From: CAYUHJ01 sp964444365
GTDB lineage: Bacteria; Planctomycetota; Planctomycetia; Gemmatales; Gemmataceae
Length of the DNA: 64,000 bases
Direction: 5' to 3'
NCBI GenBank assembly: GCA_964444365.1
Contig: CAYUHJ010000008.1
Location: 1 to 64,000, forward strand
Shown here: in pieces, positions 28,485-36,519 of the stretch
Layout of the letters: each line of letters starts with the position of its first letter
How positions within the stretch are numbered: the first letter of the stretch is position 1
Position numbers and translations under genes: made by a program
Notes under the pieces: generated by a model
Told to the model about the DNA's origin: nothing
Databases searched by the model: none
Seen by the model: only the letters and a program-made list of their open reading frames with translations

Positions 28485-29168
28485 ATGGCACGAGTCACAT
28501 GTCCCGCAGAAGCCGCGCGGAGCGAACACTGGCTGCGGGTCCTGGTGAACGAGCACCCGGGACTTCTCGCGACCCGGACGGCCGACGCGCTCGGCTGGCC
28601 GGCCGGAGAGACACCCACCTGGCTCTCCCCGGTCGCGGCGGACGACCATGCCGAGTACCGCGACGAGTGCTTCCTCGCCCGGCTCGGGATTCAGGCACCG
28701 GCGGTCCCCCTCGACCAGTTCTGGCCGCGGAAGGGACCGCAGTGGGACGGGCTGGGGACCGCCACGGGCGGCCGTCCGATCCTGATCGAGGCGAAGGCCC
28801 ACGTCGAGGAGACGGTCACGAGCCCGTGTGCGGCCGGCGGGCGGTCGCTGACGCTGATCCAGCAGTCCCTGACCCGGCTCAAGGCGTTCCTCGGTTCCGG
28901 CTCGCCGCACGACTGGTCCCGCCTGTACTACCAGTACACGAACCGCCTCGCCCACCTGTACTACCTGCGGGAGCTGAACCGGATCGACGCCTACCTCGTG
29001 CTCGTCTACTTCTGCCACGCCCCCGACGTGCCGCGGCCCGTCAGCGAGGACGAGTGGCGGGGGGCCATCCGCCTCCTGAAGTGTACCTTGGGCCTCGGCC
29101 GGGCCCACCGCCTGTCCCCGTACGTCGCCGAGGTCTTCATCGACGCACGCCAGCTCGCGCCGGCTTGA
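28485..29168 (+). CDS. Predicted PD-(D/E)XK nuclease-like protein
   Basis: A 227-residue protein starting at ATG 28485. The central segment WDGLGTATGGRPILIEAKAH has the Asp...Glu-x-Lys arrangement of PD-(D/E)XK nucleases. It is followed by LTLIQQSLTRLKAFLG and a helical region around YYQYTNRLAHLYYLRELN. A C-terminal ISLLKCTLGLG-like stretch is hydrophobic but soluble in character. I infer a nuclease-fold protein; the substrate is unknown. It is divergent from the DUF2971 gene and convergent with the second repeat-protein gene. Confidence 0.6.
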   Translation: MARVTCPAEAARSEHWLRVLVNEHPGLLATRTADALGWPAGETPTWLSPVAADDHAEYRDECFLARLGIQAPAVPLDQFWPRKGPQWDGLGTATGGRPILIEAKAHVEETVTSPCAAGGRSLTLIQQSLTRLKAFLGSGSPHDWSRLYYQYTNRLAHLYYLRELNRIDAYLVLVYFCHAPDVPRPVSEDEWRGAIRLLKCTLGLGRAHRLSPYVAEVFIDARQLAPA

Positions 29169-29223
29169 CCCCCGGCCGGCGCGGCCGCCCCGAACCTTGT
29201 GAGCCGGGTGGCACGCCCGGGAG

Positions 29224-30366
29224 TCAACCCTGCCGACACTCCCGGACCACCCGCGCCAGCGTCGTTCCCCCGGGTAATCCCCGCCGGCCCTTCTGCAGGG
29301 CGTTCGCCACGGCCCCCCACGTCTCACCCGGCACACCCGGGATCGGGCCCGACAGGGCCGTCGGCCACCGGCCGGTCAGGCCGTGGTGCGCCCGCACCCA
29401 CCCCCGGATGTTCTCCAGGGTGAGCGGCGGCACGACTGCGGGGTTCCGCCGGCCGCACTCCCGGGCGAGCAACCGGGCCAGGGTGTCGCCCCCGGGGAGC
29501 CCGCGCAGCCCGCCGGCGAGGGCGGCCTGGACGGCAGCCCAGGTCTCACCGGGGGCGTCCGGGATCGGGCCGGAGTGCACTGTCGGCCACTTTCCGGTCC
29601 GGGCCTTGTGAGCCTCGGCCCACCCCGTGATCTGCCCCACCGCTAGCGGGGGGAGTTCGGCCTTGTTCCTCACGCCCCGGTGGCGGGCGAGGAACTTCGC
29701 GAGCGAGTCGCCGCCGGTTAGCCCCCGACTGCCCTTGATGAGGGCGTTCTCGACCCCGCCCCAGGTCTCCGCGGGGGCGGCGAGGACCGGCCCGGCATCG
29801 TGCCGCGGGTAGTGCCCGGTACGCCGGCGGTGGTCGTCGGCCCAGGCCAGGATCAGCGCCGCGGTCAGGGGCGGGACGGCCATGTGGTTCCGGACCCCGC
29901 GGTGCTGTTCGAGCAGCCGGGGCAGGCTGCCTCCCCCGGGAAGGCCCCGCTTCCCGCGGACCAGGGCCGAGTGGATCGCCGTCCAGGTCGTGCCCCGCGG
30001 GGCACCCGGGATCTGGGTCGAGTCGTGCGGGTCGGGCCAGTCGCCAGTCCGGCGGTGGTGGACGTCGGCCCAGCCGAGGATCTCGGGGACGGTGATGCCC
30101 GGCGGCAGGTTGTGGTGCGGCCGGCCGCGATGTTCCAGCAGGAGCTTGGCCAGCGTCGTGCCGCCGGGCAGGCCCCGGTGCCCGAAGGCCAGGGCGGCGT
30201 CGATCGCGCCCCACTTCTCGTCCGCCGTCCCGGCGACGGGGCCGTCCTCGTTGGTCGGCCACCGGCCGTGGGCCCGGTGGAACTCGTCGCACCAGCGGAG
30301 GATCTGGGCGACGGTGTGCGGCGGCTTCGTGGCCCGGGGGCGGATCGGGAGCTTGGGCGGGCGCAT
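29224..30366 (-). CDS. WADAH...G.WP tandem-repeat protein, intact
   Basis: A 380-residue protein built from five repeats of ~67 residues, homologous to the repeats in the gene at 25294. Repeat openings include ILRWCDEFHRAHGRWP, ILGWADVHHRRTGDWP, ILAWADDHRRRTGHYP, ITGWAEAHKARTGKWP and IRGWVRAHHGLTGRWP. Each is followed by G-ETW-A---AL--G-RGLPGG--LA. The N terminus is basic (RPPKLPIRPRATK), as in the paralogue. Family unknown; regular repeats with a basic start suggest nucleic-acid or protein binding, by inference only. The intact frame here supports the paralogue being a real gene damaged by an indel. Confidence 0.8.
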   Translation of the reverse strand: MRPPKLPIRPRATKPPHTVAQILRWCDEFHRAHGRWPTNEDGPVAGTADEKWGAIDAALAFGHRGLPGGTTLAKLLLEHRGRPHHNLPPGITVPEILGWADVHHRRTGDWPDPHDSTQIPGAPRGTTWTAIHSALVRGKRGLPGGGSLPRLLEQHRGVRNHMAVPPLTAALILAWADDHRRRTGHYPRHDAGPVLAAPAETWGGVENALIKGSRGLTGGDSLAKFLARHRGVRNKAELPPLAVGQITGWAEAHKARTGKWPTVHSGPIPDAPGETWAAVQAALAGGLRGLPGGDTLARLLARECGRRNPAVVPPLTLENIRGWVRAHHGLTGRWPTALSGPIPGVPGETWGAVANALQKGRRGLPGGTTLARVVRECRQG

Positions 30367-30517
30367 CGGAGTACCGGGGTTTCCCAGGCAGAATCCCGCT
30401 TCGGTTCGGGCCTCGGATGTGGAATCCGCCAGGCGCCGGCAACGGACAACAGGTGCGGGAAAGATTGGGTGGGGGTTGTGTCGCCGTGAAGGACCGATCA
30501 GCCGCCGGGGAGGCCGG

Positions 30518-31304
30518 TCAGTGGCCGAAACTCCGCACGACGATCCGCCGGTCCAGCGGGTAGGTCGGGCGGGCCTCCTGCTCGGCGTACTGCTCTAGTT
30601 CCGTCAGCTTGGCCGGGTCGATCCGGCTCTCGGCCCGCATCACGAACCAACTCACGTCCTCGCTGTACGGCTCGCTCGTCAGCGACCCCTCGTAGTGGAA
30701 CCAGTTCGTCAGGTCGGGGCTCTTCCCGTCCGGCCCCCTCGGAAAGAAGTCGAGCGGGTTGATCTCGGCCTCGCCCCCGGCGTCCCCGGCCCGGAACTTC
30801 CGCAGCGACGACCCGGCCCTGGCCCGGTCCCGCAGGACCTCGTTGAACCGCTCCAGCCCGCCGCCCGGCACCGCCCCGGCCGCCTCGTGGTACAGGATGC
30901 CGACGACCACCTTCGGGTCGGCCAGGGTCATCCCCTGGCGGGCGTGGACCAGATGCCCGGCGAGAAGCTGGCCGCTCCCGCGCCACCGTCATCCCCTGGC
31001 GGGCGTGGACCAGATGCACTTCGTAGTCCCGCTGCCCGGCCGTGTCGATGACGTGCTCGGACCCGAAGTGGATGTGGACCCGGCGCAACTCGTACACGTC
31101 GCCCCGGAAGAGAACGGCCGGGTACGGCGGCTTATCGAGTTCAAAGTTGCCGTGGCTCGGGTGCAGGCCGACGAAGTGGCCGTGGTACTTGTCGTCCTTG
31201 TACTCGATGCGGAACACGTCCTCCGGCCTCGCAAGCCGGAACGCCTCGCCGGTGACGAGCCTGACCGGCGACTGCCGAGTACCGATGACGGGCATCAGGT
31301 TCAC
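30518..31304 (-). pseudogene. Alpha-carbonic anhydrase-like gene broken by a 61-bp duplication
   Basis: The first part (RRVHIHFGSEHVIDTAG, then YEVHLVHARQGMT) carries the zinc-site histidines of alpha-carbonic anhydrases. The second part, in another frame, has NWFHYEGSLTSEPYSEDVSWFV, the conserved GSLT/P loop, and ends RPTYPLDRRIVVRSFG. The frames are separated by a 61-bp insertion at 30927-30987. Removing it restores HLVHARQGMTLADPKV and a protein of ~241 residues without a signal peptide, so cytoplasmic. The enzyme would hydrate CO2. As sequenced the gene is not functional, unless the duplication is an assembly artefact. Confidence 0.75.
30927..31017. repeat. 61-bp insertion flanked by a 30-bp direct repeat inside the carbonic anhydrase gene
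   Basis: The 30-bp block at 30927-30956 recurs exactly at 30988-31017, with 31 bp between, so the period is 61 bp. Because 61 is not a multiple of 3, it shifts the frame of the carbonic anhydrase gene. Confidence 0.9.
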
Positions 31305-31390
31305 TCCGGGGCGGTGGCCGCCGCCCCAAAAAGGGCGGGCGGCGAGGGCGATTCTACCACGGCCCGGCTGACAGGTTGTTCGCCCGCCCG

Positions 31391-31720
31391 TTATTTCCCC
31401 GGCAGCGTGTCCACGAACCTCTTCGCCCGCTCGATCCAGTCCGCCAACCGGGCGTCGTCCTCGATGCCTTCCGGCTCGACCAGCACCCAGTTCCGCATCG
31501 GCCGGCCGGTGATGTCGAACGCCCGGACGTGCGCCTCCCGCAGCGCCGCCTCCCCCTCGCGGGGGCCGAGGCGGGCGACGAGGGAGTCCTTCCAGACCCC
31601 GACGAGCAGGTTGCCGTTGAGTAGGAAGCAGACGCCGCCGAACATCTTCTTCTCCCCAACGCCCTTCGTCCGGGACAGTGCGTCTCGGATGCGAGCGGCG
31701 AGGGACTTGTCAAAGGCCAT
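31391..31720 (-). CDS. TfoX N-terminal domain protein
   Basis: A 109-residue protein starting at ATG 31720 (MAFDKSLAARIRDAL). The pattern TKGVGEKKMFGGVCFLLNGNL, then LVARLGP and the ending WIERAKRFVDTLPGK, is that of stand-alone TfoX/Sxy N-terminal domain proteins. Their biochemical role is unclear; the full-length Sxy controls competence genes in Gammaproteobacteria. It appears to be a single-gene unit, tail-to-tail with nothing, between the carbonic anhydrase remnant and the toxin-antitoxin pair. Confidence 0.8.
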   Translation of the reverse strand: MAFDKSLAARIRDALSRTKGVGEKKMFGGVCFLLNGNLLVGVWKDSLVARLGPREGEAALREAHVRAFDITGRPMRNWVLVEPEGIEDDARLADWIERAKRFVDTLPGK

Positions 31721-31947
31721 AGCCCGCTCCTGCCCCACCAGCGACGGTGGGTTGCCGACGAAGACGGCCGGGGACGCGAGTCGGCGGGGGGATCGGGCGG
31801 GAGGCCGTTCCCGCCCGGGGTGAAAGGTACGGCGGCGCGTCCCCCTTCCCTTTCGGCTTTGCCGGCCGCAATGGTCAGGGAATCTGGTGTGGGCCCAGGC
31901 TTACCGCAACACCCGCCTCCGGCAACGAGCGGTCCGCCCGACCCATC

Positions 31948-31977
31948 TTGACTGTATTGCGGTGTGCAATACATAAT
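31948..31977 (+). promoter_or_regulatory. Promoter with embedded operator palindrome for the toxin-antitoxin pair
   Basis: TTGACT at 31948-31953 and CATAAT at 31972-31977 form a sigma-70-like promoter with 18-bp spacing. The spacer holds the perfect inverted repeat GTATTGC-N5-GCAATAC (31954-31972), which just reaches the -10 box. It lies 15-45 bp upstream of the DUF1778 antitoxin start. Ribbon-helix-helix antitoxins of this family autorepress through such palindromes. Confidence 0.65.
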
Positions 31978-31992
31978 GCGGGGGAGGTTCCC

Positions 31993-32289
31993 ATGGCCAG
32001 GTCCCGCGCGAACGGCTCGCCCCGCCCCCCCAGCCCGCTCATGGTCCGGCTCGACGAGGAGGGCAAGGACGTCCTCGCCCGGGCCGCCGGGCTCCGGCGG
32101 ATCAGTGTCAGCGACTACGTCCGCCAGGTGACCGTCGCCCAGGCCCGCAAGGAGGTCGAGGCGGCCGAGGACCGGACTATCGCCCTGACCCCCGACGAGC
32201 AGCTCGCCTTCTGGACCGCCCTGAGCGAGCCGGCGAAGCTCACCCCGGCCCAGAAGCGGCTCGGCCGGCTGATGCGGGGTGAGGGGTGA
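31993..32289 (+). CDS. DUF1778 antitoxin (TacA-like)
   Basis: A 98-residue protein starting at ATG 31993 with GGGGAGG upstream. LMVRLDEEGKDVLARAAGLR, then ISVSDYVRQVTVAQA, is a ribbon-helix-helix DUF1778 domain. The C-terminal tail (TIALTPDEQLAFWTALSEPA) is the kind of segment that wraps the partner toxin. The stop overlaps the GNAT toxin start (GTGA at 32286-32289). It likely represses its own promoter at the palindrome 31954-31972. Confidence 0.85.
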   Translation: MARSRANGSPRPPSPLMVRLDEEGKDVLARAAGLRRISVSDYVRQVTVAQARKEVEAAEDRTIALTPDEQLAFWTALSEPAKLTPAQKRLGRLMRGEG

Positions 32290-32807
32290 GCGGCGTCCAC
32301 TTCCCCGACGGGTTCCGGCTGGAGCGACTCGCGAAGGCCCACCCCCGGAAGGCGTTCGCCAGCGGGACCGCGCCGGTGGACGACTGGCTGCACGCGAAGG
32401 CGCTGCAGAACCAGGATAAGCACCTGTCGGTGACCAAGGTGTTGCTGGACGAGACCGGGGCCGTCGCCGGGTACTACACCCTGGCCACCGGGCAGGTGGA
32501 CTTCGGCGACCTGCCGGCGGACGTGGCCAAGAAGCTGCCCCGGCGGATGCTCCCGGTCGCCGTCCTCGCGTGGCTCGGGGTGGCCGCCGACCGGCAGGGT
32601 CAGGGGCTGGGCCGGTTGCTGCTCGCCCAGGCGCTGCGGGACTGCCACGAGGCCGGCCGGACGTTCGCCTTCATCGCCGTGATCCTCGACTGCATCGACG
32701 ACGCCGCAAAAGCGTTCTACCGGCACTTCGACTTCGCCGAGTTGCCGGGGCACCCGTACCGGCTGTTCCTCACGGCCGCCCAACTCGACGCGATGATGAC
32801 CGGATAA
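32286..32807 (+). CDS. GNAT acetyltransferase toxin (TacT-like)
   Basis: A 173-residue GNAT protein starting at GTG 32286. It has the opening FRLERLAKAHPRKAFASG and DDWLHAKALQNQDKHLSVT, found in toxins paired with DUF1778. Then follows the acetyl-CoA site AWLGVAADRQGQGLGRLLL, and later FYRHFDFAELPGHPYRLFL. Members of this family acetylate the amino group of charged aminoacyl-tRNAs and block translation. The overlap with the antitoxin gene supports a functional type II pair. Confidence 0.87.
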   Translation: MSGVHFPDGFRLERLAKAHPRKAFASGTAPVDDWLHAKALQNQDKHLSVTKVLLDETGAVAGYYTLATGQVDFGDLPADVAKKLPRRMLPVAVLAWLGVAADRQGQGLGRLLLAQALRDCHEAGRTFAFIAVILDCIDDAAKAFYRHFDFAELPGHPYRLFLTAAQLDAMMTG

Positions 32808-32919
32808 CAGACGGCGAGCCGGGTGTCGATCTTCATGTGGCAGTGGCTGGTCGTGGCTGCAGCGGCAGTGTGCGTTCAGACAGCCCAGTCGTCACGATCA
32901 ACTTCGGAGTGGGCAGAGT

Positions 32920-33739
32920 ATGCTGGCGACGGTCATGCTGGACGCTTACGGGCCGGACGACAAAGCCGCTATGGCAGGGGCGATTGAGCGCCTCTGCCAC
33001 CCGCCGGGCCAACGGGTGTTCTCTCGCGTGGGAATCTACTGCTACTGGGACTTCGACAGCCGCGACGTGCTCTACATCGGGCTGAGCGGCGACTTATACA
33101 AGCGGTTCCGCCAGCACAACGGGCTGATCGCTTGCGAGACGAGTTGCTGCAAGCGCCAGATGATCGAAGACCACTTCTGCAAGACAAACCGGATCGGCCT
33201 GTCACTTCTCCTCCAGTCGAAAATGCAGGACGACGGGGTACTGGCGCCTTTCGAGGACTGGACGCTTGAGGAGATGGTGGGGGTGAGTGACGAGCTGAAG
33301 AACGTGCAATTCGCCGAGGGGAAACCTCATCGACGCGCACGTCCGGCGCTACGGCCGGCGACCGCCGTGGAACGGAAATAGCGCTAGCAAGGAAGGCCAC
33401 GGTGCACCGACCGTCCTGCGGGGTTCAGGGTTCATGGCCAGCCTCCTGGCGGATGTGACTGGCAGGCCGCCCAAAGCCCCGTCTTTCGACATCCTGACTG
33501 ACCTCGTGGGCACGTCGCTTTCTCCGCTCGTCGCGCGGAACACGGTCAGGGAGTTGTTCGACAAAGAATGGAACGAGATCACGGAAGACGTGATGCACGG
33601 CATCCGCATGATGATGATCGACCTGGGGGTGAGTTACGAGCAGGCTGCGGCGGTCCACAAGCAGCAGCCACAGGGCGAGTACGTGGAGTGGATCGAGGAA
33701 GAGAGCTATTTGGCCAGAGTGCCGAGAATCTTCGCCTAG
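32920..33739 (+). pseudogene. GIY-YIG nuclease-domain gene frameshifted at a G4 run
   Basis: The first frame encodes VGIYCYWDFDSRDVLYIGLS, a GIY-YIG signature (GIY, YIG) near residues 37-55, followed by DLYKRFRQHN. Near 33317-33320 the sense frame moves by one base: removing one G gives FAEGNLIDAHVRRYGRRPPW and continues without a stop into the frame that ends at 33739 (MASLLADVTGRPPKAP ... YLARVPRIFA). The combined product would be ~272 residues. The C-terminal part is unrecognised. GIY-YIG domains cleave DNA in homing, repair and restriction enzymes. A sequencing indel is as likely as true decay. Confidence 0.6.
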
Positions 33740-33913
33740 CGCCTTAAACAGCGCGCAACCCCTCCTCTGGATTCCGGTCGAGACTCTTGCCCGAGGTCGA
33801 AAGGTTGCTCAGTGTGGTGGAGATCACCGGAGTAAACCGGGTCTCACGGCCGGGCACCGGACAGGAGCGACGAACTTCACGTCGTTGCCGTCGAGACGCA
33901 CCCTTGCAGGGCA

Positions 33914-33990
33914 CTACTCACGACTACTCACTTGCCCCGAGACTACTCACGTTTTCTGCTGGTTTTTGCACGCCGTTGCAGGGACTTGCA
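33914..33990 (+). repeat. Phased direct repeats next to the left att copy
   Basis: CTACTCAC occurs at 33914, 33924 and 33943 (spacings 10 and 19), and TTGCA at 33966, 33976 and 33986 (spacings of exactly 10), with a further TTGCA at 33904. All lie 70-150 bp before the tRNA-derived repeat at 34062. Helical phasing next to a core site fits arm-type sites of a tyrosine integrase belonging to the DNA on the left. No gene is apparent in 33740-34061. Confidence 0.5.
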
Positions 33991-34061
33991 CGACCCCCGG
34001 CGAGCGGCTATAGTGCCGGATGTCTGAGGGGCTCAACACCTTGCAGCGAGTCGGACGGCTG

Positions 34062-34107
34062 GCTTCGGGACCAAGAGGTCGCAGGTTCGAATCCTGTCAG
34101 CCCGACT
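34062..34107 (+). repeat. att site: 3' half of tRNA-Pro(CGG), left copy
   Basis: 46 bp identical to 57917-57962. It starts next to the anticodon loop (TTCGGGA, anticodon CGG) and runs through the T-arm (GCAGG TTCGAAT CCTGT) to the acceptor 3' strand CAGCCCG and discriminator A. The 5' half of the tRNA is absent upstream, so it is not a functional tRNA. Confidence 0.85.
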
Positions 34108-34183
34108 GTGTTTTAAGTACTTCTCGCCGAAGCAGTTACGTTACCTCCCGATGGTCGGGAGTGCGGCACGAAACCTGGATGCG

Positions 34184-34203
34184 AAACGGTACATGTACCG
34201 TTT
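34184..34203. promoter_or_regulatory. 20-bp perfect palindrome upstream of the integrase
   Basis: AAACGGTACATGTACCGTTT is a perfect palindrome made of two abutting ACGGTACA/TGTACCGT sites. The same TGTACCGT unit recurs four times at the right end of the island (57753-57800). It could be an integrase arm site, an excisionase site or an operator for int. Confidence 0.6.
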
Positions 34204-34229
34204 TCGGTCCCGATTCGGAGCCGCAACCC

Positions 34230-35393
34230 GTGAACACTTCCGTCCGCAAGCAACCCGCTTACCGCCTCCACAAGGCCCGCAACTGTGCGGTCGTGACCAT
34301 CAACGGTCGCAACCACTACCTCGGTGCGTGGCAGTCCCCCGAGAGTCACGAGAAGTACGCCCGGCTCATCGCCGAGTGGTCCCGCAACAACGGGGCACTC
34401 CCGGCCAACGTTCCCGCCCAGGCCGGGCCACTCACCGCCAGCGAACTCGTCCTCGCCTACTTCCGACACGCCCAGGTCCGCTACGTCAAGCACGGCAAAC
34501 AGACCAGCGAGGTCGGGTGCATCCGTCAAGCCCTCCGTCCGGTCCGGCGGCTGTACGGCTCTACCCCGGCGGCCGACTTCGGCCCGCGGGCGTTGAAGGA
34601 CGTCCGCCAGGCGTTGATCGACGGCGGCCGGGCACGTACGTCCATCAACAAGGACGTCGACCGCGTGAAGCGGATGTTCCGGTGGGCGGTTGAAGAGGAA
34701 CTCCTGCCCGGGTCGGTGTACGAACGACTGCGGGCCGTCCGCGGTCTGGGCCGAGGGCAAACCGCGGCCCGCGAGTCGGACAAGGTCGCACCGGTTCCGG
34801 TAGAAGACGTGGAGGCCGTGCTCCCACACCTACCGCCGCCCGTCGCGGCGATGGTGCGGCTCCAGCTCCTGACCGGCACCCGCCCGCAGGAAGTGATCTG
34901 CCTCAAGCCGTGCGAGGTGGTCGATCGCGGGGACGGCGTCTGGCTGTACACGCCTTCGACGCACAAGACCGAGCACCACGGCCGGGACAAGGTGGTCGTG
35001 CTCGGCCCCAAGGCCCAGGAGGTGCTCCGGCCGTGGCTCGACCGCGACCCGAACGGGTACTGCTTCGTCCCGGCGGAGTCGGTCGCCTGGAAGGTGGCCC
35101 GGCTGCGAAAGGGGCGGGCGATGAGCAAGACCTGGAAACCGCCCGAGGGGCTGAACCCGCGGTACACGCGGTACAGTTACCGGCTGGCCATCCAGCGGGC
35201 GTGCGTCCGGGCGAAGGTGACGCTCTGGTCGCCGAACCAGTTGCGGCACACGCGGGCGACCCAGATCCGGGCGGCGTTCGGGTCCATTGAGGCGGCGAAG
35301 GCCGTGCTCGGGCACACCGACACACGCGTCACCGAGATCTACGCCGAGCGGGATCTCGGGCTGGCCGCGAAGGTGATGAAGGAGATCGGGTGA
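34230..35393 (+). CDS. Tyrosine recombinase / integrase
   Basis: A 387-residue integrase if GTG 34230 is used (NTSVRKQPAYRLHKARN...); ATG 34179 would add 17 residues that overlap the palindrome, so GTG is preferred. An N-terminal arm-binding-like region (VVTINGRNHYLGAWQSPESH) is followed by a SAM-like core-binding domain. The catalytic domain has LQLLTGTRPQEVICL (Arg), LRHTRATQIRAAFG (H-x-x-R) and LGHTDTRVTEIYAER (His and catalytic Tyr). It sits just inside the left att copy, the normal place for an island integrase, and presumably uses the tRNA-Pro 3' end as target. Confidence 0.92.
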   Translation: MNTSVRKQPAYRLHKARNCAVVTINGRNHYLGAWQSPESHEKYARLIAEWSRNNGALPANVPAQAGPLTASELVLAYFRHAQVRYVKHGKQTSEVGCIRQALRPVRRLYGSTPAADFGPRALKDVRQALIDGGRARTSINKDVDRVKRMFRWAVEEELLPGSVYERLRAVRGLGRGQTAARESDKVAPVPVEDVEAVLPHLPPPVAAMVRLQLLTGTRPQEVICLKPCEVVDRGDGVWLYTPSTHKTEHHGRDKVVVLGPKAQEVLRPWLDRDPNGYCFVPAESVAWKVARLRKGRAMSKTWKPPEGLNPRYTRYSYRLAIQRACVRAKVTLWSPNQLRHTRATQIRAAFGSIEAAKAVLGHTDTRVTEIYAERDLGLAAKVMKEIG

Positions 35394-35507
35394 TTCGCTG
35401 GGAGTGGGGAGTGGGAGCGTCGGGACAGACCGCGGTCACGGTCGGGTTCGATACAATGATCGCGATTATTCTGACCTCCCACTCTCGTCCTCATTTGGAG
35501 GGTACTC

Positions 35508-35927
35508 ATGAGTGACAAGCCAAATCCCACGCCCGACGCGGTTGAACATCTCGTGACCGTGAACATGGCTGAATTCTCCTCCGGCACCCGTGAGTTCGTA
35601 AAAGCGATCCTCGCGGTCGCGGAAGGGGTCTTTGGTAAGGGATCGGCGAAAACGCTGGCGGGGAGTGGCAGCGTGTCGGTCGAGGCGAAGGTGATCGCCA
35701 AGGTCGTTCCCCGCACAACCGGGAAAGTCGAGCACGTCATCATCGGTGTATCGAGCGACTACTGCCCCGAAACTTGGGCGGGGCTGCCCACCGCGTTCGA
35801 CGGCCCGCTTCTGGTCATCGACAGCCCGTTCCACTTCTACCTGCTTCCGGCCGACCGGCGGGAGGCGGAGGACACGGCCGGTCGTGTGTTCCGTGATCTG
35901 AAGACCCGACTGCCGGCCGGCGACTGA
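35508..35927 (+). CDS. Hypothetical protein
   Basis: A 139-residue protein of unknown family. The ATG at 35508 has TGGAGGG upstream. The sequence has an N-terminal helical half and an alpha/beta C-terminal half (VEHVIIGVSSDYCPETWAG, then LLVIDSPFHFYLLPADRRE). No signal peptide or membrane segment. A TACAAT box at 35454-35459 and nearby AT-rich sequence may be its promoter. It is the only plus-strand gene between the integrase and 36520. Confidence 0.55.
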   Translation: MSDKPNPTPDAVEHLVTVNMAEFSSGTREFVKAILAVAEGVFGKGSAKTLAGSGSVSVEAKVIAKVVPRTTGKVEHVIIGVSSDYCPETWAGLPTAFDGPLLVIDSPFHFYLLPADRREAEDTAGRVFRDLKTRLPAGD

Positions 35928-35945
35928 GCGGTCGGGAGAGAAACT

Positions 35946-36350
35946 TCACGGCTTGTCACGGGCCGCTTCGAGTTCGTCGCAGAGGGTACGAAGTCGGCCG
36001 AGGAACACTTCGGCGTCCTGGAGCAGACTGCGGGCGGTGCAGAGCAGGTCGTGCACGGCGGGGCTGCACGCGTCCCCGGGGGCGACCATCTCCGGCTCCA
36101 CGCCGCTGAAGCGGAACCCGGCCTGCACGCGGTACGCCTGCACCGTCTTGTCGAAGAAGATCGGGATCCCCGCCAGCGTGAGCGTCTCCACGTCGCGGAA
36201 GATGGTCCGCACGGAGCACTCGATCTCGCTGGCCAGGGCCTCCGGCCCCCACCGCCCGTTGCCCAGCACGAGACGGGCGATCCGGATCAGCCGTGCGAAC
36301 TTCGCACACTGACGGGCACGACGGTCCGCGTCTGAGCGTTCCTTGGCCAT
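35946..36350 (-). CDS. Helix-turn-helix regulator (truncated WYL-type)
   Basis: A 134-residue protein with a winged HTH (LIRIARLVLGNGRWGPEALA, then IECSVRTIFRDVETLTLAGIPIFFD and YRVQAGFRF). It closely parallels the first ~90 residues of the WYL regulator at 42739-43761 but lacks the WYL ligand-binding domain. The C-terminal helix may mediate dimerisation. Probably a DNA-binding regulator; its start overlaps the upstream region of the divergent gene at 36520. Confidence 0.65.
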   Translation of the reverse strand: MAKERSDADRRARQCAKFARLIRIARLVLGNGRWGPEALASEIECSVRTIFRDVETLTLAGIPIFFDKTVQAYRVQAGFRFSGVEPEMVAPGDACSPAVHDLLCTARSLLQDAEVFLGRLRTLCDELEAARDKP

Positions 36351-36519
36351 CCGACCGGATCCCCGAACGGGTTACGTCCGGGCATCATCTCGGGGCCGAG
36401 TGCCAGCTAACGGGTCAGTATTCCGAAGTGACCCACAGCGGTCACCGCGAAATGGATCATGTCCGGCACGCTCCGCGGAGGTCACGCTGATCGACCCGCG
36501 GCGGCACCGGAGCGATGCC

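Noticed and set aside
28128..29336. 402-codon minus-strand open frame
   Set aside because: Antisense to the PD-(D/E)XK gene and non-coding DNA; no recognisable domain.
34030..34107. Functional tRNA gene at the left att copy
   Set aside because: Only the anticodon-loop-to-3'-end part matches a tRNA; upstream sequence cannot pair to form the anticodon stem, D-arm or acceptor 5' strand.
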